From the IMG/VR virus record IMGVR_UViG_3300042472_000628, positions 37,455-101,454 of that record: a stretch of DNA of 64,000 nt, one strand, 5' to 3'. The notes beneath the pieces were generated by a model that saw only the letters and a list, made by a program, of their open reading frames with translations, did no database searches and was not told the origin of the DNA. Below, piece after piece: positions 50,276 to 60,200 of the stretch; the stretch's first letter is position 1, and each line of letters opens with the position of its first letter. The stretch comes from a virus. The translations under genes were made by a program, and so were the position numbers.

Positions 50276-52101
50276 TGAGTGATTATGTAGGCGATAATAA
50301 ATGGATCCCCAAAGATGAGGGTGATGTAATGTCAGATAAAATTGTTTGGTCTACTAAACAAGTAAATGATTTGATGATTGCAATGGATCAAGGTTTTAGA
50401 CCTAAGGTTGCCATGCCATTCTATGAAGGTAAGAATTTCTTACGTAAAGGTAACATTGTATTCGAATACACTGACGAAGAGATTACAGAATTAGCACGAT
50501 GTGCAACAGACATTGTTTATTTTGCAGAGAAATATGCAGTAGTAATGACAGATAATGGTATTCAACAAGTACAACTTAGAGAGTATCAAAAAAGAATGTT
50601 AAGAAATTTCCAAGATGAAAGATTTAACATTGTATTAGCATCAAGACAGATGGGTAAAACCGTAACCGCCAGTATTTTCAATGCATGGTACTTAATCTTT
50701 AATACAGATAAAAATACACTACTTTTAGCCAATAAATCTGATTCTACAAAAGAGATCATAGATAAAGCAAAAGTTGTAGTTGAGAACGTACCGTTCTTTA
50801 TGAAACCCGGTATTATCAAATATGACGTCATGAACGTTCGTTGTGATAATGGTTGTAGATTAGTTGGACAAGCTACCACATCTAAAGCAGGTATTGGATT
50901 TACGATTCATAACTTATACTTAGATGAGTTTGCGCATATTCACCCAACTATTGTGGATGCATTCTATGAAAACGTTTATCCTACATTATCAGCATCAAAG
51001 GTATCTCGTATCACAATTACATCAACACCAAATGGATTTAACAAATTTTATGAAATCTATGCTGCTGCTGATAGAGGTGATAATGAATACAAAGCAATGC
51101 GTATTGACTGGTGGGAACATCCAGACAGAGATGATGCATGGTATAATAGAGAATTAGGTAACTTAGGTACTATTGAGGCCTTTAATAGACAGTATGGAAA
51201 TGAATTCGTTTCGTCTTCTAACTTGTTATTAGATCCTATAGATTTAAAGAAAATGCGTAAACGTATGCAAAAATATGTTTATCATGATTTTGATGAATTT
51301 GATTATATTTCAATTGACGTTAAAGATTTCTTAATGTGGGATCCTAGATTTGATATAGAAACTACAAAAGATCCAGAAAATTTCTGGTTATTTTCAGTAG
51401 ATATTGCAGAAGGAAATGGTGGTGACTATTCAGTTATCAATATATTTCAAGTAGAACCTATGAATAAAGAAGAGATTAACAATGCTACAAATCCTGGAGC
51501 GATGTATGATTTCTTTAAAATAAATCAAATTGGTATATTTAGATCAAACGAACACGTTATTGAAGATTTCGCAAAGGTCTTATATACATTATCATGTGAG
51601 ATATTCTATAATGAGAATGTTAAGATGATCGTAGAATACAATACATATGGCTCAGTTTTATTCCAATACTTAAGATCAGTATTTCCACAGAAAAATGATT
51701 TTGATGATGAGATGGTAGTTAAGTTTAGACATAGACACGATTCTAAAACATTAAAAGCAGGTATAAAAATAAAATCTGATAATAAAGCTATATTTTGTCA
51801 AAATTTCGCAAAGCTCTACAAGATAAATAGGATAAATATAACAGATGAAACAACTGTAAATGAAGCAAGTCTTTTTGGAGGTTTACCAAGAGGTGGTTAT
51901 GGAGCTCAAATGGGAAATGATGATACTATCATGACTGTGATTAGTTCTACTGAATTTTTCAACACCACAGATTATGCCGATTATATTGAAGAGCTTCTGG
52001 ATTTTATAGATCCTGACTTACATGAAGAAATGGAAAAGATTTTATATAAAGATAGTTCATTTGATGGAGATTTACAGTACGACATATATGATTTGATATA
52101 A
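50275..52101 (+). CDS. 17: Terminase large subunit gp17
   Basis: 608 aa (T4 gp17 610 aa). ATPase: LREYQKRMLR, Walker A ASRQMGKT (about 122-129), Walker B NLYLDEFAHI (about 213-222), coupling motif ITSTPNG. RNase H-like nuclease: FSVDIAEGNGGDYSV, IVEYNTYGSVLF and GNDDTIM. It packages DNA through the portal and cuts concatemers. Confidence 0.95.
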   Translation: MSDYVGDNKWIPKDEGDVMSDKIVWSTKQVNDLMIAMDQGFRPKVAMPFYEGKNFLRKGNIVFEYTDEEITELARCATDIVYFAEKYAVVMTDNGIQQVQLREYQKRMLRNFQDERFNIVLASRQMGKTVTASIFNAWYLIFNTDKNTLLLANKSDSTKEIIDKAKVVVENVPFFMKPGIIKYDVMNVRCDNGCRLVGQATTSKAGIGFTIHNLYLDEFAHIHPTIVDAFYENVYPTLSASKVSRITITSTPNGFNKFYEIYAAADRGDNEYKAMRIDWWEHPDRDDAWYNRELGNLGTIEAFNRQYGNEFVSSSNLLLDPIDLKKMRKRMQKYVYHDFDEFDYISIDVKDFLMWDPRFDIETTKDPENFWLFSVDIAEGNGGDYSVINIFQVEPMNKEEINNATNPGAMYDFFKINQIGIFRSNEHVIEDFAKVLYTLSCEIFYNENVKMIVEYNTYGSVLFQYLRSVFPQKNDFDDEMVVKFRHRHDSKTLKAGIKIKSDNKAIFCQNFAKLYKINRINITDETTVNEASLFGGLPRGGYGAQMGNDDTIMTVISSTEFFNTTDYADYIEELLDFIDPDLHEEMEKILYKDSSFDGDLQYDIYDLI

Positions 52102-52118
52102 ATTTCGAAAAGAGAATA

Positions 52119-52127
52119 GATATATAA
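52119..52127 (+). promoter_or_regulatory. Late-type box GATATATAA before tail sheath gene
   Basis: Exact box, 31 nt before the gp18 ATG. Confidence 0.6.
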
Positions 52128-52157
52128 TAAAAGTAAAAAAAATAAATAATAACAACT

Positions 52158-55004
52158 ATGGCATTAAGTCCTCAATTATTACAGTTCAAAAGCTCAGGTG
52201 TATATCGCCTAGAGTTTGACAAATCACAAACAGTTAATATTCCTGCTGAGACTATTAGACTTGTTGTTGGTAGATCTAAAAAAGGTCCATACAACACTCC
52301 AGTATTTATTGAAAACACTGAACAATTCATTCAAGTTTTTGGTAGTATTGATGCGTCTTTAGAAAAGAAAGGAATGTACTTTCACAGATCATGTTTAGAG
52401 ACTCTTTCAAGAGGACCTATCTTGGCTTTGAACTTAACTGCGGCAGATGCAGCTGACAGAGTTGCATTAGTATCTCCAGTAACTAATTCTTCTCAAGAAG
52501 GTTTAGCAGCAAGAGAAGCTTCTGTTCAATACAGTGACATTTTTGACACTGATAAATTCTGGGTTCCTTCAGACATCAAAACATTAGCAGCTGCTACAAA
52601 TACTGATGATGATTCAAACAACGCAATTACATTTGCAAACATTAAACAAGAGCCTATTTCAGTTATCATTAGACAAGCTGCTAATACTGCAGGTTTTGAA
52701 ATGACAGCTAGACAATGGTATGGTGAAGGTAATGTACCAGAAGGTATTGAAGATTTAGATTACGTATCAGACTACATGGTAGATGTATTCGTATATAAAG
52801 GACACTACGATGCTACAATTTTAAACAATGACCCAACTTACGGTGCTTACTTTAGCGAAAAAGGTTTATTTAGAGATCAATTAGCTAAATTCACTGCATT
52901 AAGAGAAGTTAGTTTAGTAGCACAATACACTGGATCAGTTATTCCTGAATTCCAAGATCAAGAAGGTAATTTATTATACATTGAAACTTTGATCAACTTG
53001 GAAGCAAGAAGAACAGGTTTATTCTGTGCAATTAATGAAGAAGCACTAGCTAACATTGATTTTGTTGGTAATGGTTTTAACATCTATCAAGATTATAAAG
53101 TTCTTTCTCATAGAGTTGAGCAAGATGCAGCACCTGAAAACATCGAAATCGAAAACATATTAATAGTTGACGGTAATGAATTAACAATAGAAGGCGCTAG
53201 CGTTCTAGATTTAACTTCAGAAGGTATTACAGATGCAGGTTTCTTAAGAGCAGCTATTGATGGAGAATATACACCAATTGTATCGGTTTCACAAGACGGT
53301 TTAAATGTTATTATTGAAACTGAATCTGCTATTAGAAAATCAACTTATGAAAGTTTTACTACTGGAACTGCAGCTACTTTTGGAGCTGGACCTATCATGG
53401 TTGTTAATGGTGAAATCATTATCGCATGTCCAACAGGTATACTTACTACAGCAGGAGATATTCAATTAGGAGGTTTCTTATTAGGAGCTAATAATCTAGA
53501 TTATGTAGAAATTTCTGCAGTGAATGAAGTAGTTCCTTATCAATTAGTACCAGGAGGACCAGATGTTCCTGTTGTAAAAATTACAGCAGCTGGTGGTGAA
53601 TCATTTAGCTCAAATTATATTACAGCTTCAGCTACTACGCTTCCAGCATACATAAGAACAGAATCACATACATTTGAATTCACTACAATTGAGCCAAACT
53701 CAAGAGCAGTTATGTTACCATCATTGGTTGATAACTACAACTTTAGTGACAAAGGAGCAGGTATCTTTACATTATCAGCTACTTTAGCAAATGATACATT
53801 TGATTGGTTAGATGTTAAAGTTGGTATGTATGTACCAGCAGATGGTGGTAAATTAGCGAGAGTTAAAAGAATTATCAAAACTACTGAATCTGGATCTAAC
53901 TTCTATACATTTGAATGTCACAGACCAGTATCTTCTAGACCAGCATACGCGCTTAAGAGATATGAAGAAAGTACAACTACTTACACTATGTTCCCATTAG
54001 CTGCAGCAACACAAGCAGATAAATCAATTGCAACCTTATTAACTCAAATGAAACCAGGTAATGGTTTATCAAACACATTGATTGATAAAGATGCTATCAC
54101 ATTCAGATATGTTGTAGATACTTTCGGTTCATTAGAAAATGGAGGAATCCTTAACAAAGAAGAAATTACAGCTCTTTGTAAAGAGAGACAAAATGCTTCT
54201 GCAATTCTTAACGCACCAATGGTGAAAGAATTTAAAGCAGCAACTAATCCATCATTCAAAGATCAATACACTGGATCATTCGAAACAAGATTAGTAGCAA
54301 CTGGAGGTAATTTAGAACTTAATCCTACTGCAATTTATACATTACCAAGTCTTACTGAAGGTGCAAACTTTGGTTTTTACTACTCACCAGGACTTAATAT
54401 AATTGAAAACGGTAGAACTAAAGTTATTCCACCAGCAGCTTACGTATCTAACAACTATGTTGATAAATATTTAAATGCATTGCCTTGGTCAATCATCGCA
54501 GGACCTAGAAGAGGTGTTGTAGGTGGTACAGGTGTACAAGGATTAGAATTCGCATTTGATAAAACAGATAGAGATTTCTTAGAGCCATTCGGTATCAACC
54601 CAATCGTATTCGAAAGAGGTGTTGGTTTGACTATCAAAGGTAACAAAACTGCACAACAATCAATTCAGTCAGCATTGTCTTCAGCTCACGTAAGAGAAGC
54701 AATGATCTACATTGAAGATGGTTTAGCAGAAATCTTGAAAAACTACTTATTTGAATTCAACACAGCTCAAACAAGATTAGAGATTAAAACTTTAGCAGAT
54801 TCATTTATGGAATCAGTTAAAAAAGACGGAGGTGTATACGACTATAGAAACATCATGGACGGAACAAACAACACAAATGAAGTTATCGATAATAACATGG
54901 GTATTTTAGATACATTTGTTGAGCCAGTTAAAGGTCTTGAAATCTTAGTATCGAGAGTAACTATCTTGAACACGGGAGAAATTGCAACCGGAAACTTTGC
55001 ATAA
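52158..55004 (+). CDS. 18: Tail sheath protein gp18
   Basis: 948 aa, longer than T4 gp18 (659 aa); the extra length lies in the middle (about residues 320-560), a beta-rich, Thr/Ala-rich insertion probably displayed on the tail surface. Conserved sheath ends: SSGVYRLEFDKSQTVNIPAETIRLVVGRSKKGP (start of sheath fold) and AFDKTDRDFLEPFGINPIV, SAHVREAMIYIEDGLAEILKNYLFEFN near the C-terminus. Contractile sheath polymerises around gp19. Confidence 0.92.
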   Translation: MALSPQLLQFKSSGVYRLEFDKSQTVNIPAETIRLVVGRSKKGPYNTPVFIENTEQFIQVFGSIDASLEKKGMYFHRSCLETLSRGPILALNLTAADAADRVALVSPVTNSSQEGLAAREASVQYSDIFDTDKFWVPSDIKTLAAATNTDDDSNNAITFANIKQEPISVIIRQAANTAGFEMTARQWYGEGNVPEGIEDLDYVSDYMVDVFVYKGHYDATILNNDPTYGAYFSEKGLFRDQLAKFTALREVSLVAQYTGSVIPEFQDQEGNLLYIETLINLEARRTGLFCAINEEALANIDFVGNGFNIYQDYKVLSHRVEQDAAPENIEIENILIVDGNELTIEGASVLDLTSEGITDAGFLRAAIDGEYTPIVSVSQDGLNVIIETESAIRKSTYESFTTGTAATFGAGPIMVVNGEIIIACPTGILTTAGDIQLGGFLLGANNLDYVEISAVNEVVPYQLVPGGPDVPVVKITAAGGESFSSNYITASATTLPAYIRTESHTFEFTTIEPNSRAVMLPSLVDNYNFSDKGAGIFTLSATLANDTFDWLDVKVGMYVPADGGKLARVKRIIKTTESGSNFYTFECHRPVSSRPAYALKRYEESTTTYTMFPLAAATQADKSIATLLTQMKPGNGLSNTLIDKDAITFRYVVDTFGSLENGGILNKEEITALCKERQNASAILNAPMVKEFKAATNPSFKDQYTGSFETRLVATGGNLELNPTAIYTLPSLTEGANFGFYYSPGLNIIENGRTKVIPPAAYVSNNYVDKYLNALPWSIIAGPRRGVVGGTGVQGLEFAFDKTDRDFLEPFGINPIVFERGVGLTIKGNKTAQQSIQSALSSAHVREAMIYIEDGLAEILKNYLFEFNTAQTRLEIKTLADSFMESVKKDGGVYDYRNIMDGTNNTNEVIDNNMGILDTFVEPVKGLEILVSRVTILNTGEIATGNFA

Positions 55005-55012
55005 TAAAATAA

Positions 55013-55021
55013 GATATATAA
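55013..55021 (+). promoter_or_regulatory. Late-type box GATATATAA before tail tube gene
   Basis: Exact box, 19 nt before the gp19 ATG. Confidence 0.6.
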
Positions 55022-55039
55022 AATAAACACATAAAAACT

Positions 55040-55597
55040 ATGGCTTTACCACATTATTCAGAAGATCAAACACAGAAGAAAGGAAAGAACTTCGAACCAG
55101 TACAGGCAAACCTGTTTGAGGTGACTATCTTACCTCCTGATGGAGTAACTGGACAAGAATTGTTATTACAACATGTAAACACAATTTCAGGTCTTGCAGC
55201 TTTACACAAAGAAGTTGCTGCAATCGAGCAAAAGTATAAATTCGCTACTAGATCATTCGCTGGTATGGTAGACAATACTTCAATCGATGTTACTGTAAAC
55301 TTTTCATTGAACTTAAATGACGCTAACCAAGCGTACTTATACAAAACATTACGTCAATGGTACAGAGCACAATATAATCCAGAAACTGGTGAAATGGGCT
55401 TGAAAAAGAATTACGTAGGAACAATTGTAATTGTACAATTCAACAGAGAAGGTGATATTTGGAGAAAAATCACATTAGATGATTGCTTCATCACTTCAGG
55501 ACTTGGATTTACAGATCAGTTAGACTATTCAGCAGCTGACGTTCAAACATTAGAAATCACTTGGAGATCTGATGTATACGCAGAAGAAGTAAACTAA
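55040..55597 (+). CDS. 19: Tail tube protein gp19
   Basis: 185 aa (T4 gp19 163 aa). FEVTILPPDG, AIEQKYKFATRSFAGM, DVTVNFSLNLNDANQAYLYKTLRQWYRAQYNPETGE, VIVQFNREGDIWRKITLDDCFITSGL and LEITWRSDVYAE follow the Hcp/tube fold. Immediately after sheath and followed by a terminator, as expected for a high-copy structural gene. Confidence 0.93.
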   Translation: MALPHYSEDQTQKKGKNFEPVQANLFEVTILPPDGVTGQELLLQHVNTISGLAALHKEVAAIEQKYKFATRSFAGMVDNTSIDVTVNFSLNLNDANQAYLYKTLRQWYRAQYNPETGEMGLKKNYVGTIVIVQFNREGDIWRKITLDDCFITSGLGFTDQLDYSAADVQTLEITWRSDVYAEEVN

Positions 55598-55610
55598 TAA
55601 ACACTTAACA

Positions 55611-55647
55611 TAATAAGAAGGTGATGAAAATTACCTTCTTATTTTTT
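55611..55647 (+). terminator. Intrinsic terminator after tail tube gene
   Basis: ATAAGAAGGT and ACCTTCTTAT around a 10-nt loop with T6. Confidence 0.85.
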
Positions 55648-55687
55648 GCAAGATAAATATAATATATTATTAACATATCAAAATATT

Positions 55688-55909
55688 ATGAATAACCACA
55701 AACTAATTAAAAAACTTCAAGTTCTTCTTACAGAAGATGAAGTGGCTGCGGTTAATCGATGTATCTTAAATGATGCTATAGATACTGAAACAAGGCCAAT
55801 ATCTGTTAGTGCATGGATTAGAGACTTAATAAAAAAAGAATTAAGTATTAAATCAGTTGAACAACAGTCGTACGTAAAAAATAAAATTAAAAACCTAAAC
55901 AACAAATAA
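55688..55909 (+). CDS. Small ribbon-helix-helix-like protein
   Basis: 73 aa from the ATG at 55688 (an upstream in-frame start would overlap the terminator). A short helix (LLTEDEVAAVNRCILND) is followed by a strand and PISVSAWIRDLIKKEL, a pattern like ribbon-helix-helix DNA-binding proteins. Located between tail tube and chaperone genes; ends 1 nt before the next ATG. Could be a late regulator. Fold call tentative. Confidence 0.5.
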   Translation: MNNHKLIKKLQVLLTEDEVAAVNRCILNDAIDTETRPISVSAWIRDLIKKELSIKSVEQQSYVKNKIKNLNNK

Positions 55910-55910
55910 A

Positions 55911-56912
55911 ATGAGCGAAGAATTAAACAAAGAAGAAATAGCAGCAGCAATGTTAGAAGCTAGAGATCAAATCAATAATCCTATAGCTAATCAACATGAC
56001 AACGAAGAAGTTGTAGTTGATATGTTAAGTGCTGTAGAATCAAATGGATTGGGTAAAGTTAACATGGATAATTTTGGACAAGCAAGACCTGAAAAATCTG
56101 CAGACCAATTTTTAGGATGGATGGTACTTGATCAAGAGGAATTGCCTTCTAAAGGTAAATTCTACCCACATGAAACAGTGATTAAAATCAGATCAGCGAG
56201 AGCTGCTGAGATTAGACATTTCTCAACAATGGATGAAAATAATTATATTGACATGGAAGAGAAATTGAATAACATTGTAGAAATGTGTACTCAAATTACA
56301 GCAGGCGAAAAAAGATTATCTTACAAAGATATTTTAGAAGAGGACAGAATTGTACTTTTATTAAGTATTAGAGATCTTACTTTCCCTGAACCAGAAAACA
56401 AACTGATTCTTAAAGGTAAAACTGAACACAGTAAAATCGCTGTAGATATTGAATTGGCTTCAAGATATTTAGTTGCTACACAAGTACCTACTGAAATCGA
56501 AGCTTATTACAGTTCTAAAGAAAGAACTTATGTTATCAAGACTAGATCTGCTGGTGAAGTTAGAATGCGTCCGCCTTCAATTGGTGTAATGCAAGAGATC
56601 ACCAAGTATCTTAAAGATCGTCAAGAAAAAGAAATTGAGTTCGATAAAGCATTTATTCAAGTATTGCCTTACATCACACCAGATTGGAGACAATTGAATT
56701 TGCCTAGAATCTTTAGCTTAGAAGTTGATTATAAAGCATGGGATCAAAATAAGTTTATGGTAATCTATAGACTTGCAGAAAAAATGAAAATTGGAGTTGA
56801 AACTACATTAGAAATGGAATACGACGGGGAGATCGCAAAAGCCCCTCTTGAGTTCCCAGGTGGCATCAAAAGTCTTTTCATTATTTCAGATCTCGCTGGA
56901 GAATTACTTTAA
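55911..56912 (+). CDS. Tail assembly chaperone/baseplate hub protein (gp26-like), zero-frame product
   Basis: 333 aa. GWMVLDQEELPSKGKFYPHE, VIKIRSARAAEIRHFSTMDENN, LSYKDILEEDRIVLLLSIRDLTFPE match T4-like hub/chaperone proteins of the gp26 type (L-P-S-x-G-x-x-Y ... D-R-x-x-L-L-x-x-I-R). It stands between tail tube and tape measure, the standard place for tail assembly chaperones. The end reads GAA TTA CTT TAA G, a sequence like the RF2 +1 frameshift site, and the +1 frame continues with a second open segment (see next entries). So it is probably the short form of a two-product gene. Confidence 0.7.
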   Translation: MSEELNKEEIAAAMLEARDQINNPIANQHDNEEVVVDMLSAVESNGLGKVNMDNFGQARPEKSADQFLGWMVLDQEELPSKGKFYPHETVIKIRSARAAEIRHFSTMDENNYIDMEEKLNNIVEMCTQITAGEKRLSYKDILEEDRIVLLLSIRDLTFPEPENKLILKGKTEHSKIAVDIELASRYLVATQVPTEIEAYYSSKERTYVIKTRSAGEVRMRPPSIGVMQEITKYLKDRQEKEIEFDKAFIQVLPYITPDWRQLNLPRIFSLEVDYKAWDQNKFMVIYRLAEKMKIGVETTLEMEYDGEIAKAPLEFPGGIKSLFIISDLAGELL

Positions 56913-56913
56913 G
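56904..56913 (+). promoter_or_regulatory. Probable programmed +1 frameshift site (TTA CTT TAA G)
   Basis: CTT at 56907-56909 is followed by the stop TAA at 56910-56912. A +1 slip of the Leu tRNA from CUU to UUU places the ribosome on AAG at 56911 in the downstream frame. The layout is the same as the RF2 (prfB) site CUU UGA. Confidence 0.55.
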
Positions 56914-57159
56914 ACTAAGTTCTATCTGGGCATACATCTCCGAATGCAGCCGTCAGAGATCGAGAACATGTATTACTATGAATTTTGGTACTACTTGAAA
57001 AATCTCTCGGAATACATTAAAGAGAAAAATAATCAGAATAAGGATCAGGAAGAACAGTCAGCGAAACAACAGAGTGATATGAGCTCTAAATATAAAGCGC
57101 CGGCGATGCCTAAGATCCAGGGAATGAAAGCACCTTCTATGAAGATGCCTAAATTCTAA
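56911..57159 (+). CDS. +1-frame extension of the tail assembly chaperone (T segment)
   Basis: In the +1 frame the segment reads KTKFYLGIHLRMQPSEIENMYYYEFWYYL..., then a Gln/Lys-rich linker and a Met/Pro/Lys C-terminus (APAMPKIQGMKAPSMKMPKF), 82 aa. The 'hL-x-M-x-x-x-E-I-E-x-M-x-x-Y-E-F' block is typical of the second part of tail assembly chaperones, and it begins before the first ATG of this frame (56944), which argues for entry by frameshift from the gene above. The only other starts are a TTG at 56848 or an ATG that would truncate the block. The fusion product would run 55911-57159 and guide tape-measure assembly. Confidence 0.65.
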   Translation, partial: KTKFYLGIHLRMQPSEIENMYYYEFWYYLKNLSEYIKEKNNQNKDQEEQSAKQQSDMSSKYKAPAMPKIQGMKAPSMKMPKF

Positions 57160-57160
57160 A

Positions 57161-57169
57161 GATATATAA
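57161..57169 (+). promoter_or_regulatory. Late-type box GATATATAA before tape measure gene
   Basis: Exact box 1 nt after the chaperone extension stop; transcription would begin just before the hairpin at 57178. Confidence 0.6.
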
Positions 57170-57177
57170 AGAGTATG

Positions 57178-57207
57178 GACAAACGCTACAATACAGTAGC
57201 GTTTGTC
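57178..57207 (+). promoter_or_regulatory. 5'-leader hairpin of the tape measure mRNA
   Basis: GACAAACGCTAC-AATACA-GTAGCGTTTGTC, a perfect 12-bp stem with 6-nt loop, lying between the late box and the TTG start codon. No T-run follows, so it is not a terminator; it may protect the mRNA 5' end or limit translation. Confidence 0.65.
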
Positions 57208-57233
57208 TTATACCTAAAAAAGACTAATATACA

Positions 57234-60200
57234 TTGGCTCAATTAATACCACCATTTTTAGCAAACGCATTTGAAAGATTAGGTGCCGGTAATAAATCCA
57301 TGGAACAGGTTGCTGTTAACACTGGTAGAACTGCAGCTGCAGTCTCAGTTGGAGGTGACTTGTATCAAAAAATGGATGAACTTGTCAAAGCACTTAAAGG
57401 CGGTGGCGCCGGAAAAGGTAAAGTATCCATAAAAGAAGCATTAGTACTTAGAATTACTGCAGGTGCACTTGAACCAATTGGACTTGGATTAGGTGTAATT
57501 ATTGATGCATTAAATAGAGCACCGGATGGTAAAGAGCTTAAAATAAAAATGGAAGCTTTAACCAATGGTTTATTAGCACTTAGCGATATTGGATGGTCAA
57601 TCTTAAAATTCGCAGGAATGATGGTCTTAGCGTTACCATTATTAATTATTGCCGGAGTAGCGATGTTATTAATAGTACCATTGATTGCATTAATGGTTAA
57701 AGGTCTATTATGGGCTACTAGTAAATTAGACGAAAAAGCACAAGCACAAATATCAATGTTAGGTGATATTGGAAAGAGTTTATTAATATTAACAGCGAGT
57801 TTAGTATTATTGGCACTTTTAGCACCGTATGCATTACAGGGATTATTAGTTGCCGGATTGATTTTATTAGGAATGGGTTTAATCATTAAGATTTTAACTA
57901 TGATGAAACTAGATCCTAAAGGAATGAAAGACTTTGCTGATTCATTAAAATCATTAGCACTCGGTTTATTCGGATTAAGTTTAACCTTGATATTAATAGG
58001 ATTCTTAGCACAACCTATCATGATAGGTTTAGGTGTAGCAGCACTAGTTATTTTAACTATCGGTGGTGTATTTTGGCTTATGGATAAAATGCAAGTTGAT
58101 AAAGCTATGAAACGAGGTGGAAAAGCATTAATGTATGCTGCACTAGCAATATTATCGGTTTCTATTTCATTAGTATTATCTAGTTTAATATTATCAGCAA
58201 TAGGTTGGGAAGAAGTAGCCAAAGTTATGGCAGTTGTAGTTGGTATTGGAATAGTATTTGGAATTATAGGAGGAGTTGCTGGTAAAGCAATTAAGAAAGG
58301 AGCAGATGGTCTTATAAGAGCTGCACTGGCAATATTTGTACTTGGTCTAGCTATCATGTTTATGAAATATGTGATGGGTAACTTTGAAGGTGAAGATGTT
58401 CTTAAATCATTTATGGTACTTGCAGTAATTGCAGGTGTTGGTATTGTTTTTGGATTATTAGGAACCGAAGATAAATTTATTAAGAAAGGTGCTACTGCAA
58501 TGATGTTAGCAGGTATTTCAATGTTAATATTATCACTAGGTGTTGGTGCCATGATGAATGCATTAAAAAGTGCAACATGGGAAAAAACACTCATGATGGG
58601 TGCAATTATAGTAGGAGTTGGTTTAGCATTTGGAATCGCAGGTGAAGGACCTAACGCAGGTTATATCGCACTAGGTTCGGCAGCAATGGCTGCTGCTGGT
58701 CTTGCGCTATATATATTTGGTGGCGGCGTAAAAGAGTTTATGACAGGACTTAAAGATGCTACATGGGAAAAGATAGGTATGATGGCTGCAATTATTGTAG
58801 GTGTTGGTCTTGCATTTGCTGGTGTAGGTATTCCAATAGTTGCTGGCTTTATCGCACTCGGTGCTGGAGCAATGATAATTGCTGGAGCAGCATTGATAGT
58901 AATGGCAAAAGGTGTAAGTGCATTTAATAAATTGCCAATACAAGATATGATGGGCTCAGGTCGTTTATTTGGAGACAGTGGTCAAGTAACTAAAGGCTTT
59001 ATGGGATTCGGTGGTGGTCGTAAAATGACTAACATGGAAGTTATGTTTTTAGCTATAGCAGATTCTTTCTCTTTAGGACCTCTTCAAATAGCATCATTAT
59101 ATGTAACAGCGCCTGCATTAATAATGGCAGGTTTTGCATTACAGCAAATTGGAAAAGGATTACAAGAATTCCAAAAGGTAATTGGAACTTCAGATATAAA
59201 ACTTATAGGTGAAAATGTAGGGACAATAACAACTACATTAATAGAAGCATTTGCAAAAGCAGGTAATATGTTACCGAGGCCAAAAACAATCATGGGAGCA
59301 TTACTGAATGCAGTTACTGATCAAAATCCAGTAAGTAAAGGTATTTCTTCTGTTTCAGGTATGGGTAATGCTTTAACTAGTATTGCGATGGGTATGCAAC
59401 AAATGGCTAACTTACGTTTTCCGGTTGCATGGGACAAAAATGGTAAACCTATTAAATTTGAATCGATGAAATCTGATGCACCTCAAAAGGTTGCAGCAAA
59501 TACAAAGATAATAGTAGATGCTTTAGTTAAAGTTTTTGCTGATGCTGGTAACATGTTACCTAGACCAACATCTATCATGGGAGCATTGTTAAATGCAGTA
59601 TCAGATCAACATCCGGTAACTAAAGGTATTTCTTCTGTTGCAGGTATGGGTGGTGCATTAACAGGTATTGCTATGGGATTCCAAGCGATGGCAAATCTTA
59701 GATTTCCAGTAGAATGGGATAAAAATGGTAAACCTATCAAATTTACAACAGTAGATAATATTGAAGCGACTGCACAAAAAGTTAATAAAAATATAAAAAC
59801 AATAATAACAGGATTAACTAGTACTTTTCAATCTATAGGTAAAAAAGAGGACTCTTCGTGGTTCGGAAGTACTGATTATGAAAAAGGTGTTAGTATTGCT
59901 AATAAATTAGGAACTCCACTTAAGAATCTGGCTGAAGGTGTTATAATGATGGCTAATCTTAAATTTCCAACAGGTTTTGATAAAAATGGTAAACCTACTG
60001 GATTTACAGATTTATCAAAAATGTCACCAGAAGCTTTAAAGGCTAGAGTAGGTACAAATACTAAAAATTTAATTCAAGCATTAACAGGTACATTTGTTAC
60101 GATCGGTGGAGGTACTGCAGCAGACGACGAAGCAACAGAATCTAGTTGGTGGCAAGATGATACTGCATATGAAAAAGGAATTTCTATTGTAAATTCATTA

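Noticed and set aside
57178-57207. Terminator between chaperone and tape measure genes
   Set aside because: The hairpin is strong but is followed by TTATACC rather than a T-run, and a late promoter lies just upstream, so it is treated as a 5' leader element.
57365-58594. Long open frame of 409 codons on the minus strand
   Set aside because: It lies wholly within the hydrophobic repeats of the tape measure gene, has no sensible domains (Asn/Ile/Pro-rich) and no promoter; it is a composition shadow.
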